Source: Micromussa lordhowensis (lineage: Eukaryota; Cnidaria; Anthozoa; Scleractinia; Lobophylliidae). Taken from it: a stretch of 64,000 nucleotides of DNA. The DNA is taken from positions 3,704,394 through 3,768,393 of the forward strand of contig OZ026597.1 in NCBI GenBank assembly GCA_964020085.1. Direction: 5' to 3'. Under the pieces are notes generated by a model that saw only the letters and a program-made list of their open reading frames with translations, was not told the origin of the DNA and ran no database searches. A program made the position numbers and the translations under genes. Below are positions 1 to 10,203 of this stretch, piece after piece; the stretch's first letter is position 1; each line of letters begins with the position of its first letter.

Positions 1-430
1 GTTGTGAAGTATTAGAGTTTGCCGCATTAGTAGATGCTTATTACAATGACAATGGATTGACGCGAACAAAGCATTGTGAAGATGTAGTATTTTATCGAAA
101 ACTCTTCGGGATCAGGTTTATTATAATTAAAATACTTTCGGAGCAACTACATGTACACGTAGAGAATGCAGGGCCACATTTGGAGTAATATTAACCAAAT
201 TGGCTCGGCGTCTCGTCAGGCGAGGTAATTTAGATTTAAACAACCTGTAAGGTATATTTCAACGAAACCTACGCTAAAGACTAAACGGCCGCGATCGTGG
301 AAGTAAAGTTCTTTAAAAAATTATGTCACACCTTGCTGGGTTGACCGCATTACAACAGTTCTTTTATGTGACGAGTGCAGTATTGTTTGTGGGGGCAGAG
401 CTATGAAAGCTCGCGGGAAGTTTAAAATCA

Positions 431-554
431 AGAAACTGTGGTGCTGCGTCGGTGGAAGTATTACAAAATAATTTGGTTTTACGCTCGAATCGTCAGCTTC
501 CGAATCTCTTTACGGTGGCCAATTCACATTATCAACCCAGTTGATAAAACCAAA
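431..554 (+). mobile_element. Penelope-like terminal fragment, copy 1
   Basis: About 124 bp closely match 49846-49985 and one arm of the palindrome at 16328-16544. The shared core includes CGTCAGCTTCCGAATCTC and ends in GTTGATAAAACCAAA. The family's GCTCGAAACGTC string resembles the 3' half of a hammerhead ribozyme, as found in the terminal repeats of Penelope-like elements. This copy reads GCTCGAATCGTC, so that motif is damaged. Assignment to Penelope is inference; no coding region is attached. Confidence 0.5.
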
Positions 555-1106
555 GTAAGTTTAAAATCAGACGACTAAATCCCTGGGGCATATTTGAAGG
601 GACGAATTTGCATTTCATGTCAGTGCTGCAGGAGTTGGTTGCACGAAAGATGGAAAAAATAATACTTGCATTGGCCGGAATTCCGCAAAAACTCGGCAGA
701 GCAATCTTAAAGCGTCAAACAAAAAAAGCCGTATGAATACTAATTTCCTCACCCATTTCTTCTCAAAATTTTACTTCTGAAAGAGTCAAGGCCATAAAAA
801 GGGAGCGCTGAAATAGGTACTTTTGAAGATCCCAAAAAAAACACTTACCAGTGAACCACATGCGTAATAACAGTCACATTTTCTTTATTAATTTTTCAAC
901 TACCAAAGCCATATGAATACTAAATTGTAAACTGAATATTTATCCCGCAAAGGAAGAATTTTCGAGCGGTTCTGCAGAGTTTCGGTCGATTTCTTTTATT
1001 GTTTTCTGTACATTTCCCTAAAGCGTGCAAAAGTCCCGGATATGTCGTGGCATTGTGCGCGATGTAGTACTTTAAGTAAATAGTACATGAGAGATGGTCC
1101 TGTGAC

Positions 1107-1275
1107 TGTTGAGTTGTGATGACAATAAAATCAGAGATCTACGGGCTGAAACTACAAAACTCATAATGCCCAGTTTGGTTTTAGTTCTACAGCATGTCGT
1201 GTACCACGAGGCACCACAGTTCACGTGACTTGCTGATGACATGACTGTAGTCACGCACGTTACGTCACAGTCACG
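1107..1275 (-). repeat. Gypsy LTR-like repeat, left copy, block A
   Basis: About 165 bp repeat the sequence at 5268-5410, starting TGTTGAGTTGTGATGAC and running through a GTCACGCACGT core to CACAGTCA. The two copies flank the decayed Gypsy genes on the minus strand in direct orientation. Read on the minus strand the repeat starts with TG and ends with CA, as LTRs do. A SINE abuts its inner side, so the true LTR length is unclear. Confidence 0.6.
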
Positions 1276-1282
1276 ACACATC

Positions 1283-1978
1283 CATAGTCATAGTCATAGT
1301 CATAGTCATAGCAATTTTTCTTGGACAACTCTGTCCAAGGGGAAAAGGCGCAATGAGGTTATCCCCATGTAAAGCACCAACCTTTGAGACAAGGCCAGAC
1401 CACAACACCGGGAATTACGTGCCCTACTCTTTTCGATAAGTGTGTGGGTTCTTTAACGTCCCCTGCTAACCATGTAACATTAGGGACCTTAAGCAAACCA
1501 CGACGGCAACGAGAACGCCGCAAAACAAAAGTTTTTATGAGCAAAACAATAGCTGTGCACGTGCGTTATAATCCTTTGTACATTTCTTAGCCGTCCTCTG
1601 CAAAACAACAACGTGAAATGACCAACTTTGAGTATTTTGGAGAACGTGAACGACAGCGGCTTATTTTTCGTATTTTCGTTTGGAATTGAACGCGGGCATT
1701 ACATATTAAGCTTGGGCAAGTTCTGAGACCAATAGACGCACTGAAAAGATCTAGCCATCTGCGAAATTCGACGGTAAAATATAAGTTAATTTTTTTCTGG
1801 GCGTCGTCCTTGGCGCCGCCGTCGTCGTTGCTTAAGGTCCCTATTGAAGATGCAGGAGACGGGGCCTACGGTTATAGTCCTTATCCGAGAAGACCTGAAC
1901 ATCTAACCATTTGCAGATGAATTTACAAAGGCAGCACATTCTCCTCAGTCATTTTAAGACCGAGTGTTGGTCCGGTCT
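1283..1978 (-). mobile_element. tRNA-derived SINE, minus strand, split by a MITE
   Basis: Read on the minus strand, this is the body of the SINE found complete at 52468-52850: a GACCGGACCAACACTC junction, a central region, then a simple CATAGT repeat tail at 1283-1310. The tRNA head is missing, so the copy is 5'-truncated. A 361-bp inverted-repeat element interrupts it at 1482-1842. The same arrangement is duplicated at 51719-52404. Confidence 0.7.
1482..1842. mobile_element. MITE inside the SINE, block A
   Basis: The 361-bp insertion begins AGGGACCTTAAGC and ends GCTTAAGGTCCCT, with further inverted similarity inward. It is flanked by ATT on both sides. The forward SINE at 52468-52850 carries the uninterrupted sequence, which supports a 3-bp ATT target duplication. 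It has no coding capacity, so it is a non-autonomous DNA transposon whose superfamily I cannot fix. Confidence 0.7.
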
Positions 1979-2070
1979 TTCGCTTACAATAATAACTTAG
2001 GCCCTTTCCCTTACAATAATAACAACAACAAAAATAGAATAGAGGCAAGTTCAAGTCACTGTTCAAGTGT

Positions 2071-4250
2071 TCAACACAAGCCATAATCTTCGAGCAAGGC
2101 AGGGGTACGTCTGGTTCGCCTGGAATGTGTTGGTAGGAGAGCTGGGACTGATTCTGTACTGTCTGCGACAGAGTATGCTGGGTAAAATGTGTTATTCTCC
2201 TGAATAACAGGGGTAGATGTGGTTTGGTCCGCAGGCTCTGGCACAACAGTTGATCTGCGTTTATTCTCGGTCTGGTGTGGTGGACTGCTTTCATTCTCAG
2301 GCTGGTGCGATGCTTCGTTGTTGCTACTTGGGGCGCAGCTGGCGGCGGTCTCTGTCTGCAGAAGCGCCGCCCATCACCTGAACTTCATATGAGCGTCGGC
2401 CAAGAAACGTGTGCAGCGATCTAAGCTCCATTTCAGCCCACCAGCTCGTCTCATTCGGATTGCCTCATCCACCTTCAGGGGAATAAGGTTCTTTGCACCC
2501 TGTTTTATTGCTTGCACTGCAATCTTTTCCTAGCTGTTAGGTTTCTCGCTATAGTCTTCAGGTCACTGTTTGGCTACATTAATTTTTCAGCAGTTGGCAG
2601 CAAAGTGCACTTGAGCCGATCTAACGGTCTTTGAACTGCCGAGGTACTGAATCCCTCACTTGGGGTGTTGCGCCCAACGAGGATCATCAATAATGGATCT
2701 CGTTTGTTTTTCCTTCGCTTTCAACAGCAGTCCTTTGCAGGTTTTCACAGCATTTTCCACTTTTCCATTCGCTTGTGTATATCTTGGGTTTGAAGTTCGG
2801 TGCTCGAACTGCCAATCTGTGGAGAATTTCGTGCATTCCTGATTGTCAAATTCGGGACCGTTATCGGTGACCAGCACTTCCGGAATGCACCTTGACTTAA
2901 GTAATAACAGCTTAAAAATCAAAAACTGAAAATCCAAACTGAAAATTTGTGCAACCCTTAAAATAAGAAGGCAATCGAAGGTGGGATTTTATCTCAAGTC
3001 CTCGAACAAGCTGGAAATGAAGTCATAAGAAACTACAAAATGTCTGGGAATGCAATTCCAGGAAAATGTTGCGCTTCGTCAAGAACAGCCCGCCGTAGCG
3101 ATCCGCAAAAATGAAGATTCTCTTCTAAATATTAACGATATCATCGACCCTGAACTGCAGTCGACCTTATTTGATAAATGGTCACAAGCCTCGCGAAGAA
3201 ATGCATCTCTTCTTTCCGCCATTTTGATTTTTGTCTCTACCGGAACTGAAAACGGAGATTTCGTAACGAATAATTAAAATCAACCAATCAGCGCTTTGCG
3301 TCCAAAATTTGGACGCAGATATTGGATATTCTGAGACTTGTGTGCAGGCGCCCCTACTGGGGCTTCGCTCCGAATTTGCTGTGCTCCTCCAAGATCCGGG
3401 AGCCTGTCCGCGGACTACCATAATCAGGAATGTCTGCTGCCCGATGACAGACAGATAAGCAGCAATTTTCTACCAAGAACGCGAAGGAAGTTCAGGTGTA
3501 TTGAACGTGTAACTAGACTCAGTGTCAAAACGTTTCTGCCAAAAACCACCCTTGGCATCTACGACTGTGAACTTCTTTGATTGTGCAAGTCGAGTCGTGA
3601 CTTCCTCCACTGTGGGCATTTGGTAATGCTCTCGACGGATGGCTGTGTTCAAATTGCGGGGGTCATGGGGTATGCGCAGTTTGTTGAACTTGACAACGAC
3701 CATTATACAGGAGACCCACTCGGCTGGTTCAGTTACCGGGTTGATGACGTCTTTGGCCACCATCTCATCCAGGTTTTTTATGTGGTTTCGCAAAGCTACT
3801 GGTACACGGCGGGGTGGGTGCACCACGGGTAGCACGGCGTCATCGGTGTCTATGTGATACTCGCCTGGGAGGTCCCCCAAGCCTTAAAAAACATCCTTGT
3901 ATTCATCTACGAGGTAGGGAATACCTTTCCTTACAACTACAAAAGGAGTCGCCTCGAGACCATTGGAATATGTCTGCTATCACAGTCATTAACTGTGACA
4001 AGCTCCAGTTCAATTCAGTTTCTGTATGATAACAGTGGTGCAAGGTCGTCTTCTGTAATGTTGAAAAGCAACACATCTCTTTTCCCATGGCGCCACATGG
4101 GGAGTTCTGTTGACTCCATTATCTTGTACCGTTCATTTGTATAAGGTTTTATAACTTTGCGTGAGCGGTGATTGGATTGACTTGTTTGAAATCCACGTCC
4201 CCAGTGGCTCGTCGGTGATCTCTCAGTGAAAGGAGGTTGAATTCTGCACC
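2071..4250 (-). pseudogene. Ty3/Gypsy pol remnant, block A
   Basis: On the minus strand this is a broken LTR-retrotransposon polyprotein. A protease-side segment and the start of reverse transcriptase lie at 3470-4240 (motifs LPGEYHI, VINPVTEP, NTAIRREHYQMP). An integrase core piece lies at 2656-2937 (VLVTDNGPEF, then ANGKVENAVK). A C-terminal tail ends RRTRRTPALLEDYG at a stop at 2071-2073. The RNase H part and most of RT are missing or replaced by the private segment at about 3035-3460, and there are several frame breaks. The parallel copy is at 53000-57430. It is defective, and mobilisation would need proteins from elsewhere. Confidence 0.8.
3035..3460 (+). other. Block-A-only replacement segment
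   Basis: Block B runs through about 200 bp of Gypsy sequence (56475-56630), whereas block A has roughly 425 unrelated bp. The segment holds a short open frame at 3050-3277 (75 codons) that I do not recognise, and an inverted pair around 3300-3317 (GCGTCCAAAATTTGGACGC). Its origin is unknown. Confidence 0.4.
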
Positions 4251-5150
4251 TGGTCTAGTTGGAATGTCACCTGACTCTGACTGCTTGCCTTGTTAACTTC
4301 CATGGTAATCATTTCCATGGTTATCACTGTACGCGAGCCACTTACAACTTGACTTACTACAGACCTCTTTATCTTTAGTTACTTCATCTACAGTGTTTAC
4401 GTGTAAGGTCGTTGATCGGGAATTTGACTGGAAGTGGTTCTTTTGTCCACATTTGCGGCAGGTTTGTCCATAGGTAGGGCATTGGCGATTTGCATGATGA
4501 TACCCACAGAATCGGAATTCTGGCCGCTTTCTTTAGTTCAGTCCTTGATCGTTCTTGTGTTCTGTTTTAACGGCGCCAACTGTCTCCTCTGTTCCGCTAG
4601 CAATCATCTTTAATTGCTGACTGGTCTGCTCTGGGCTTTGCATTTATCGATTGCTTTAGACAAGGTCAGGTTGTTTACTCGTAAAAGGCGTTCTCGTACT
4701 TTTTCACCTCGGACCAAACGGTCGCGTATAAAAATCTCATTCGCTGTGATCGCCCGCCTCTTGTTTACGACTGTATTGAAACGACAGCGTTCGCACAATT
4801 ACCTGAGTGCGGGCTTCGCAACATTCATCAAATTTGGTTAACACATCCTTAATACTGTCTTCCTTCTGGCCTTTGTTCAATACAGACGTATCAAATGCTT
4901 TGACAGCATCTTCTCCGATGACCGGCAGCAATGTTGACACTCGAACAAGATCATCTTGCTTGCAAATTCCGGCCGCAATTTCATATCGTTGCCAACCTAT
5001 CTTCCACTTTTCCAGTTACTAACCAGACTGTCATCCCGGCACTCCCAGCGGTTTTGGAGGCGGCAAATTCGCCGGAGGCAGTATCAAAGAGAAACGGGGA
5101 CGGGTGGCGATTTTTCAGCATCAGTCATCGCGGAAAAGACAAGATGGCGG
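4250..5150 (-). pseudogene. Ty3/Gypsy gag remnant, block A
   Basis: Frame-shifted minus-strand pieces at 4610-4798 and 4737-4940 resemble retrotransposon capsid sequence (DALERLVRGE-like charged helices, FDTSVLNKG). Downstream, around 4430-4530, the zinc knuckle CPTYGQTCR.CGQKNHF is readable in broken frame and is intact in the block B copy. The start codon is probably the ATG of MTDAEKSPP, near 5130. Several stops and frameshifts leave it non-functional. Confidence 0.7.
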
Positions 5151-5252
5151 CCACAAGAAATATATTTTAGACTCTTTAGTCGACTGTTTACTTACCCGCT
5201 TATCGTTGGACGCTTCAAAATTCTCAAATCGTCCTGTAGCGAGGCTATAAGA

Positions 5253-5410
5253 CCACTTGTGACACCATGTTGAGTTGTGATGACAATAAAATCAGAGAAC
5301 TACAGGCTGAAACTACAACAAAATTTCCAATGCCACGAGGCACCACAGCGTTCAAGGGACTTGCTGATCACGCGATTATAGTCACGCACGTCACGCCACA
5401 GTCACGCCTC
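5253..5410 (-). repeat. Gypsy 5' LTR and primer binding site, block A
   Basis: Positions 5268-5410 repeat 1107-1275 directly. Immediately inside, 5253-5267 reads TGGTGTCACAAGTGG on the minus strand. A TGG start directly after an LTR ending CA is the expected primer binding site, and the sequence resembles the complement of a tRNA-Leu 3' end. This fixes the element as minus-strand, with its 5' end on the right. Confidence 0.65.
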
Positions 5411-5538
5411 GCAAAACATATTCTTAAGATAGCAGGGACATCTGACGTTAGAATCAGACTCGTGTACAGGAGACTTTTTTGAAAATACGTTTCGTTTCAC
5501 AATTCAAGAGGGTATAATTTACAACATCAACACGGTTT

Positions 5539-6561
5539 TTAAAGCTTGGTATCCAAAACCTCCTGTTCATAGCTAGCTGTGGAAAAATCGTCTCTGTTCT
5601 TAATGTTCTTAGCCGGCGTCTGAGCAAGAGTCTTCTTATTTGTACGTAACCTTCTGTCAATGTTAGGCACCGCTAGCCTTCTTGAACAGGACAACACCAG
5701 GGCTTTTCTAAACTCAGGTATTCTTAATGCGTACACAACTGGATTCGCAAACGAATTGGAGTAATTTATAACGTTCACCAGATAAGAAAATTTCCACGGT
5801 ATCTGGACATCAAAGACAACGATTAACCAGTTCATAATAATTAAAGGCAGCCACGACAGCAAAGTAAGAATAGATACAAACATCAAGGTCTTCGTTAAGC
5901 GTTTGTTTTGCGAGTCTCTGTTTTGCTGTTGTGGCGCGATATTTCCGCGTCGAAACTTTCTCCAAATGCCGATGTTACTACCACATATGACGAATATCAG
6001 AATCAAGACGAAGGGCGCCCATCTGATCACAGCACGTTTGTATGACATCAAGAAATACGACGTACTCCAGAGGGAGGTGATAACAAGAGTCAGTGCCAAA
6101 ACAGCAACAATCATAGTACGGTATGCTTGTATTGACAGTGTTCGGTGCTTGAACGGCCAGTAAATGGCGTAAAATCTCTCGCCAGATACGAAAGCTGCTG
6201 AAATTAACGACGCCTGCGAGAAAAATGAATCAACGATCGTGTAGAAAATTGACAAAGACATCGACCAACCACCGTTCCAAAGCTGATAACTCTTCCCAAC
6301 TAGGTAAATGTAGATAGGTAGAGACAAAATTCCTAGCATCAAGTCAGCAAACGCCATATTGACGACCAGAAACAAACTTCTCTTACGGAGTCTAATGTTT
6401 GTCGCAAACAAAATTATGGTGGACATGTTTCCAACAGCAATAAAGACACATGCTGCAATATACGCGGTGCAAAATGCGATGCCTTCTGCCTTGGAAGGAA
6501 CAATTCTTGATGAACCAGTCGCGTTCTCGGAGCAACTGTTAGCTGCTGCTGTGCTGTTCAT
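5539..6561 (-). CDS. Rhodopsin-class GPCR, copy 1
   Basis: This intronless 340-residue gene encodes a plasma-membrane receptor of the class A (rhodopsin) GPCR family, expected to couple an extracellular ligand to G proteins. Seven hydrophobic segments are visible at about residues 27-50, 61-86, 101-128, 148-168, 183-203, 224-246 and 260-283. Landmarks are GN at 44-45 (TM1), D73 (TM2), ERF at 128-130 in place of DRY, SWLP at 236-239 (TM6) and NPVVY at 273-277 (TM7). The N-terminus has NST and NAT glycosylation sequons. There is no cysteine at the top of TM3 or in the very short second extracellular loop. The ATG matches those of the paralogues at 30734 and 60906. The ligand is unknown. Confidence 0.92.
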   Translation of the reverse strand: MNSTAAANSCSENATGSSRIVPSKAEGIAFCTAYIAACVFIAVGNMSTIILFATNIRLRKRSLFLVVNMAFADLMLGILSLPIYIYLVGKSYQLWNGGWSMSLSIFYTIVDSFFSQASLISAAFVSGERFYAIYWPFKHRTLSIQAYRTMIVAVLALTLVITSLWSTSYFLMSYKRAVIRWAPFVLILIFVICGSNIGIWRKFRRGNIAPQQQNRDSQNKRLTKTLMFVSILTLLSWLPLIIMNWLIVVFDVQIPWKFSYLVNVINYSNSFANPVVYALRIPEFRKALVLSCSRRLAVPNIDRRLRTNKKTLAQTPAKNIKNRDDFSTASYEQEVLDTKL

Positions 6562-7318
6562 TTTGATTAGTTTTTACTGAACGTTTAAAACGTCGATTAA
6601 ACTTTGTAGCTAATAACGATTCACCATTACTGGATGAGGAAAAGAAGAGTTCAGTAATCATCGGTACGGTATAAGGCTAAGGAGCAAGTGGCACATTATG
6701 ATGAAATTTGTCGGTTTTAATTTACAATTTACAATTGAAGACCAATTATCAGGAGCTAATCTCTCGCATGACATGTCGTGGTTGACATCTGAAACACATG
6801 ACATGTGCAACTGGTTACCCTGGTTGAATAAAGTTTTTATGATATAATCATTATTATAATAATTACAATCAGTCCTACACAGATTAACTATTAAAGGTAC
6901 TTTAAAGCTAAAGTTATAATGATAAGAGATAAGTTAAGGAAATTTGACGTCTAAATAGTAAGGAAATGGAAATGAAATTACTCTTTAAAATTAAAACCTG
7001 TTAAATAACGACATTCTAAAAGAATCAAGCAGTAACTTCTTTATGTCCATAGGCAGGGCATTCCAATCATGCATGACGAATGGTAGAGTTTAAAAAAAAT
7101 CGTTGTCTTTGAGTGTGATATGATCAACCATTTTGAGTTCTCGTAAAAATTGCCGTAAGCCTGATTGCAATTTAGATCTGTAAGCTTAAACCAAATTGGA
7201 TATGTGAATGAATGAATTACTGTTAGCTCACATCTTGTAAACAAACTTAGCTTTTACACAGGACCTGCATTGATAGCAGTTTTTCTTTAAACTGATGCAG
7301 TTATCCTGTATAAATATG
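6562..7318. other. GPCR 5' flank and spacer
   Basis: The first 250 bp upstream of the gene (to 6811) are shared with the other two close paralogues and so probably contain its promoter, but I see no clear TATA box or other element. Beyond 6811 the sequence is unique AT-rich spacer with no recognisable gene. A near-palindromic pair of ACATGACATGT strings lies at about 6767-6808. Confidence 0.5.

Positions 7319-7361
<43 letters not shown>
7319..7361. repeat. (TTA)n microsatellite
   Basis: A perfect run of about 14 TTA units, not coding. The 400 bp after it, to 7771, is AT-rich spacer without a recognisable gene. Confidence 0.95.
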
Positions 7362-7771
7362 GTGTTTGCAGTTTTTATTTGAGTCACTGGCTCAGTGTAA
7401 ATAGACGTTCTAATATATTTTGTAGAAGTGTTCCTTATCTTTGACATATCTCTCTTATTTTGCCCTCATTTCAAATAACCTTCTGCTAAGAGGCATTTTT
7501 GATTCAAGGCCAGTAAACGAAACCCAGAAATAAGACGTCTACAGAAATGGATATTGATTTCTTGTTGTTAAACAAACTTAGCTTATTGGACATCTTATTT
7601 CAGGTGATTGTAACTAGTTGTGAAAAAAATATTATGAACTGTGCTGCCTACCGCCCATAAAACTATAGAATAAATTTTCATAAAAAGGAGGTTCACAGTT
7701 AAAAAGAATGCGTAACATCGTTCTATCGATCTTTATGCCTAAAGGAAATGTGTAATAGACATCGGAACTAT

Positions 7772-8074
7772 AAAACGTTTCAAGGCAATAAGGATGATTT
7801 CGTGGTATGCTCAGTTCAGTGCCTATTTATCCAGTACGAACATAATTTTGCGGTTGCTCAAAACCAACATTTAAGTCAGTGATAGAATTTAGAATTTAGA
7901 AACACTTGTGGATATAATCAGCGATCAATACGTAGGATATATATTGAAAACATAATTGAAACACTAATATAAAAAAGATAAATACATCCATTGTATTCTT
8001 AAATTTTGTCTATTTTCGAACCTTTCACATTTCATATTTATTTTAGTCATGGGCTGTTTATTTGTCGAATATTT
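7772..8074 (+). repeat. GPCR 3'-flank module, copy 1
   Basis: About 300 bp starting TAAAACGTTTCAAGGCAATAAGG and ending near TTTTAGTCATGGGCTG. It recurs at 9987, 11901, 32597, 34440 and 62691. Several other copies directly follow a decayed GPCR frame, so it is the duplicated 3' flank of an ancestral receptor gene. Here no receptor sequence precedes it. Confidence 0.75.
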
Positions 8075-8077
8075 GAG

Positions 8078-8264
8078 TCATCACAACTCAATATGGCCGG
8101 TGTCACAAGTGGTCTTATAGCCTCGTTACAGGACGATTTGAGAATTTTGAAGTGTCAAACGATAAGCTGGTGAGTAAACAGTCGAGCAAAGAGTCAGTAA
8201 AATATATTTCTTGTGGCCGCCATCTTGTCTTTGCGTGATGACTGATGCTGAAAAATCGCCACAA
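8078..8264 (-). mobile_element. Gypsy leader fragment, reversed
   Basis: Read on the plus strand this is the end of the Gypsy LTR (TCATCACAACTCAA), a modified primer binding site (GGTGTCACAAGTGG), the leader, and the first codons of gag (MTDAEKSP). It is the inverse of 29266-29470. The two copies share the same downstream junction, GTAGTGTTCG, so they come from one rearranged parent. Confidence 0.6.
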
Positions 8265-8459
8265 GTAGTGTTCGCATTAAGAATACCTGAGTTTAGAGAA
8301 GCCCTGGTTTTGTGCTGTTCAAGAAGGCCAGCGGTGCCCAACATATTGAGAAGAAGGAAAAAGACTTTTGCTATGCCGCCGGCGACAGTACTAAGAACAT
8401 TACAAACAGACACCATTCAGCTGGCGTTTGAACAGGAAAATTTGGATACCGAACTTTAG
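8238..8459 (+). pseudogene. Gag-start/GPCR-tail fusion frame
   Basis: An open frame of 73 codons begins at the Gypsy gag ATG (MTDAEKSPQ) and continues in frame into the end of TM7 and the C-terminal tail of a family GPCR (VVFALRIPEF, LVLCCSRRPAVPN, final NLDTEL). Only the receptor part from about 8265 onward is homologous to the GPCR genes; all of TM1-TM6 is gone. It cannot be a receptor. Whether the frame is transcribed from the neighbouring LTR leader is unknown. Confidence 0.75.
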
Positions 8460-9340
8460 AAACTCTGTGTTGACGCTGTAGATTATATTTACGCTTTTGA
8501 CTTGTAAAAGGAGACATACTTTCTGTAAAAGAACATTGTACATAAATTTGATTGTAACGTGAGATGTTGCTGTTATCTTAAGAATATATCAATTTGTGTA
8601 CCGCCTCTAACCACAACCACACTACAATAAAATTTTACATTGACGGTAGGACCATCTCTCTGTTTAAGGCAACAAGGATTTCTACCCGTAATTTTAATTA
8701 TCAAGGATTTCTTGGCACGTTTAATTTGTGCAAATCATTCCTCTGAATACAAACAGTCCAAACATAATTTTACGGTTGGTCAAAATTACAAGTAAAATAA
8801 TTAAGAGAATTTCAAGAGTTCTTATAAATTTATTAATAAACATAAAGCTTCGATCATGTTTAAAAATTTGGCATTAAAACAGTGGTATTTAAATATAAAT
8901 AGTTGACAGTGTATTCTCAAATGGTCAGCTTGGCTTTTTCGAACATGACAGTTAGTCTAGTCACAGAATCTTGTTTGTATATTGCCGTTGATTCTTGAGT
9001 GTTCGTTTCAGAATCTTCAAAACAGTTGCGGCATTCATTATGGTGGTTGGTGTACATCACAACCAAAGACAATGGTAAAAGAATCTCGTTGCTTCTGCTA
9101 TTCGTCATCTACGAATACTATTCGTACAGCCGTAAAACCGTGGTGCTAGTTTGATGCCAGATTCCATACTCATTACACTGCTAACATTTCAAGGAGCCAT
9201 CTAAGCACGAATTTCAATTTTATTCCAAACTCACATTACCTTTTACTCAGTATCAGGTTAAATTTCATCAATCAATCTATTTAAGGGGTCTGTTATAATT
9301 ATTGATCAAAGTCCTGTTAAATGATGTACGTGCAGTCTTA
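8460..9340. other. GPCR 3' UTR-like region and spacer
   Basis: The first 170 bp resemble the sequence downstream of other family members (AACATTGTACATAAAT near 8532 also follows the genes at 15805 and 48382). The rest is AT-rich spacer with no recognisable gene. Confidence 0.4.
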
Positions 9341-9926
9341 GGGCCTGTTTACATGGAGGTGGGGGGACCCCAGGTAGGTGAGGTAACCCGCCTAGCCGTG
9401 GTCGAAAAATGGCCAGCGTTTACATGCAAACTTACAACCCCGGGGTCCCGGGGTGACTTTACTTGACGTTGTTGCGTAGTCGCTAGGCATGTAAACATTG
9501 AAAATGGCGGACGAACGACGCATTTTGGCGGTCAGTGTTATTTTATCTTTATTTTCTGCTCTCGCTGCAGCATTTCAATGCTGTGGCGTTTTACTGTCAC
9601 TTTTGATGATACAAAGCCTCTGCAGTTAACGGCCGTATTGTTCTGGTTCAAATATTTACGCGCTTTGGCGCGCTTGCAAATGTAACATGAACTCGACCCC
9701 GGCTAGGCGGGTTACCCCACCTTGAGTCGTTTACATGGCAAAATGCGACCCCGGCTAGGCGGGTTACCCTACCTGGCTGACCGGGCAACCCGCCTAGGCG
9801 GGTTACCCCACCTATCATGTAAACATGATCAAATAAAAATGAGAGATTATATGGAGAGGCGGGTTACCCCACCTAGGCGGGTTACCTCACCTACCTGGGG
9901 TCCTCCACCTCCATGTAAACAGGCCC
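9341..9926. mobile_element. Harbinger-like fold-back element
   Basis: The 586-bp element starts GGGCCTGTTTACATGGAGG and ends with the inverse CCTCCATGTAAACAGGCCC. It is flanked by TTA on both sides (9338-9340 and 9927-9929). A 3-bp TTA duplication with GGGCC ends is typical of the PIF/Harbinger superfamily. The interior is GC-rich and made of repeated GGCGGGTTACCCCACCT units in both orientations, plus AAAATGGCGGACG. There is no transposase, so it is non-autonomous. Confidence 0.8.
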
Positions 9927-9986
9927 TTATTCAAATGACTTGACAGGGTAAACATATTTATGCCTTTCTCCCCCTCCCCGGAGGAG

Positions 9987-10203
9987 GTTGCTCAAAACAA
10001 TCATTTAACTGATACACTAGAATTTAGAAACACTTGCGGATATAATCAGCGATCAATACGTAGGATATATATTGAAAACATAATTGAAATCACTAATATA
10101 AAAAAGATAAATACATCCATTGTATTCTTAAATTTTGTCTATTTTCGAACCTTTCACATTTCATATTCATTTTAGTCATGGGCTGTTCTTTTGTCGAATA
10201 TTT
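9987..10203 (+). repeat. GPCR 3'-flank module, copy 2
   Basis: It matches 7860-8074 and the other modules from GTTGCTCAAAAC onward. Its left part is missing, about 60 bp to the right of the Harbinger-like element. The sequence after it, to about 11050, matches 32880-33790 and 62980-63860 and contains no recognisable gene. Confidence 0.7.

Larger units (their letters stand above)
1..6811. repeat. Segmental duplication block A
   Basis: This stretch is a long duplicate of 49415-61160, with matching sequence from the first base of the window through the GPCR gene and its upstream region to about 6811. Block B has extra insertions that A lacks: a TTAA element, a forward SINE, an L1-like element and a CR1-like element. 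Block A has its own private segment at about 3035-3460. Bases 1-430 and 555-1106 hold no gene that I can recognise. The left end of the duplication lies outside the window. Confidence 0.9.

Noticed and set aside
1384..1590. A short gene conserved at 1384-1590 and 51820-52026
   Set aside because: Identical frames occur only because the SINE and MITE are duplicated; the frame crosses the MITE border.
3050..3277. A small gene unique to block A
   Set aside because: 75 codons with no recognisable family; it lies in a replacement segment of unknown origin.
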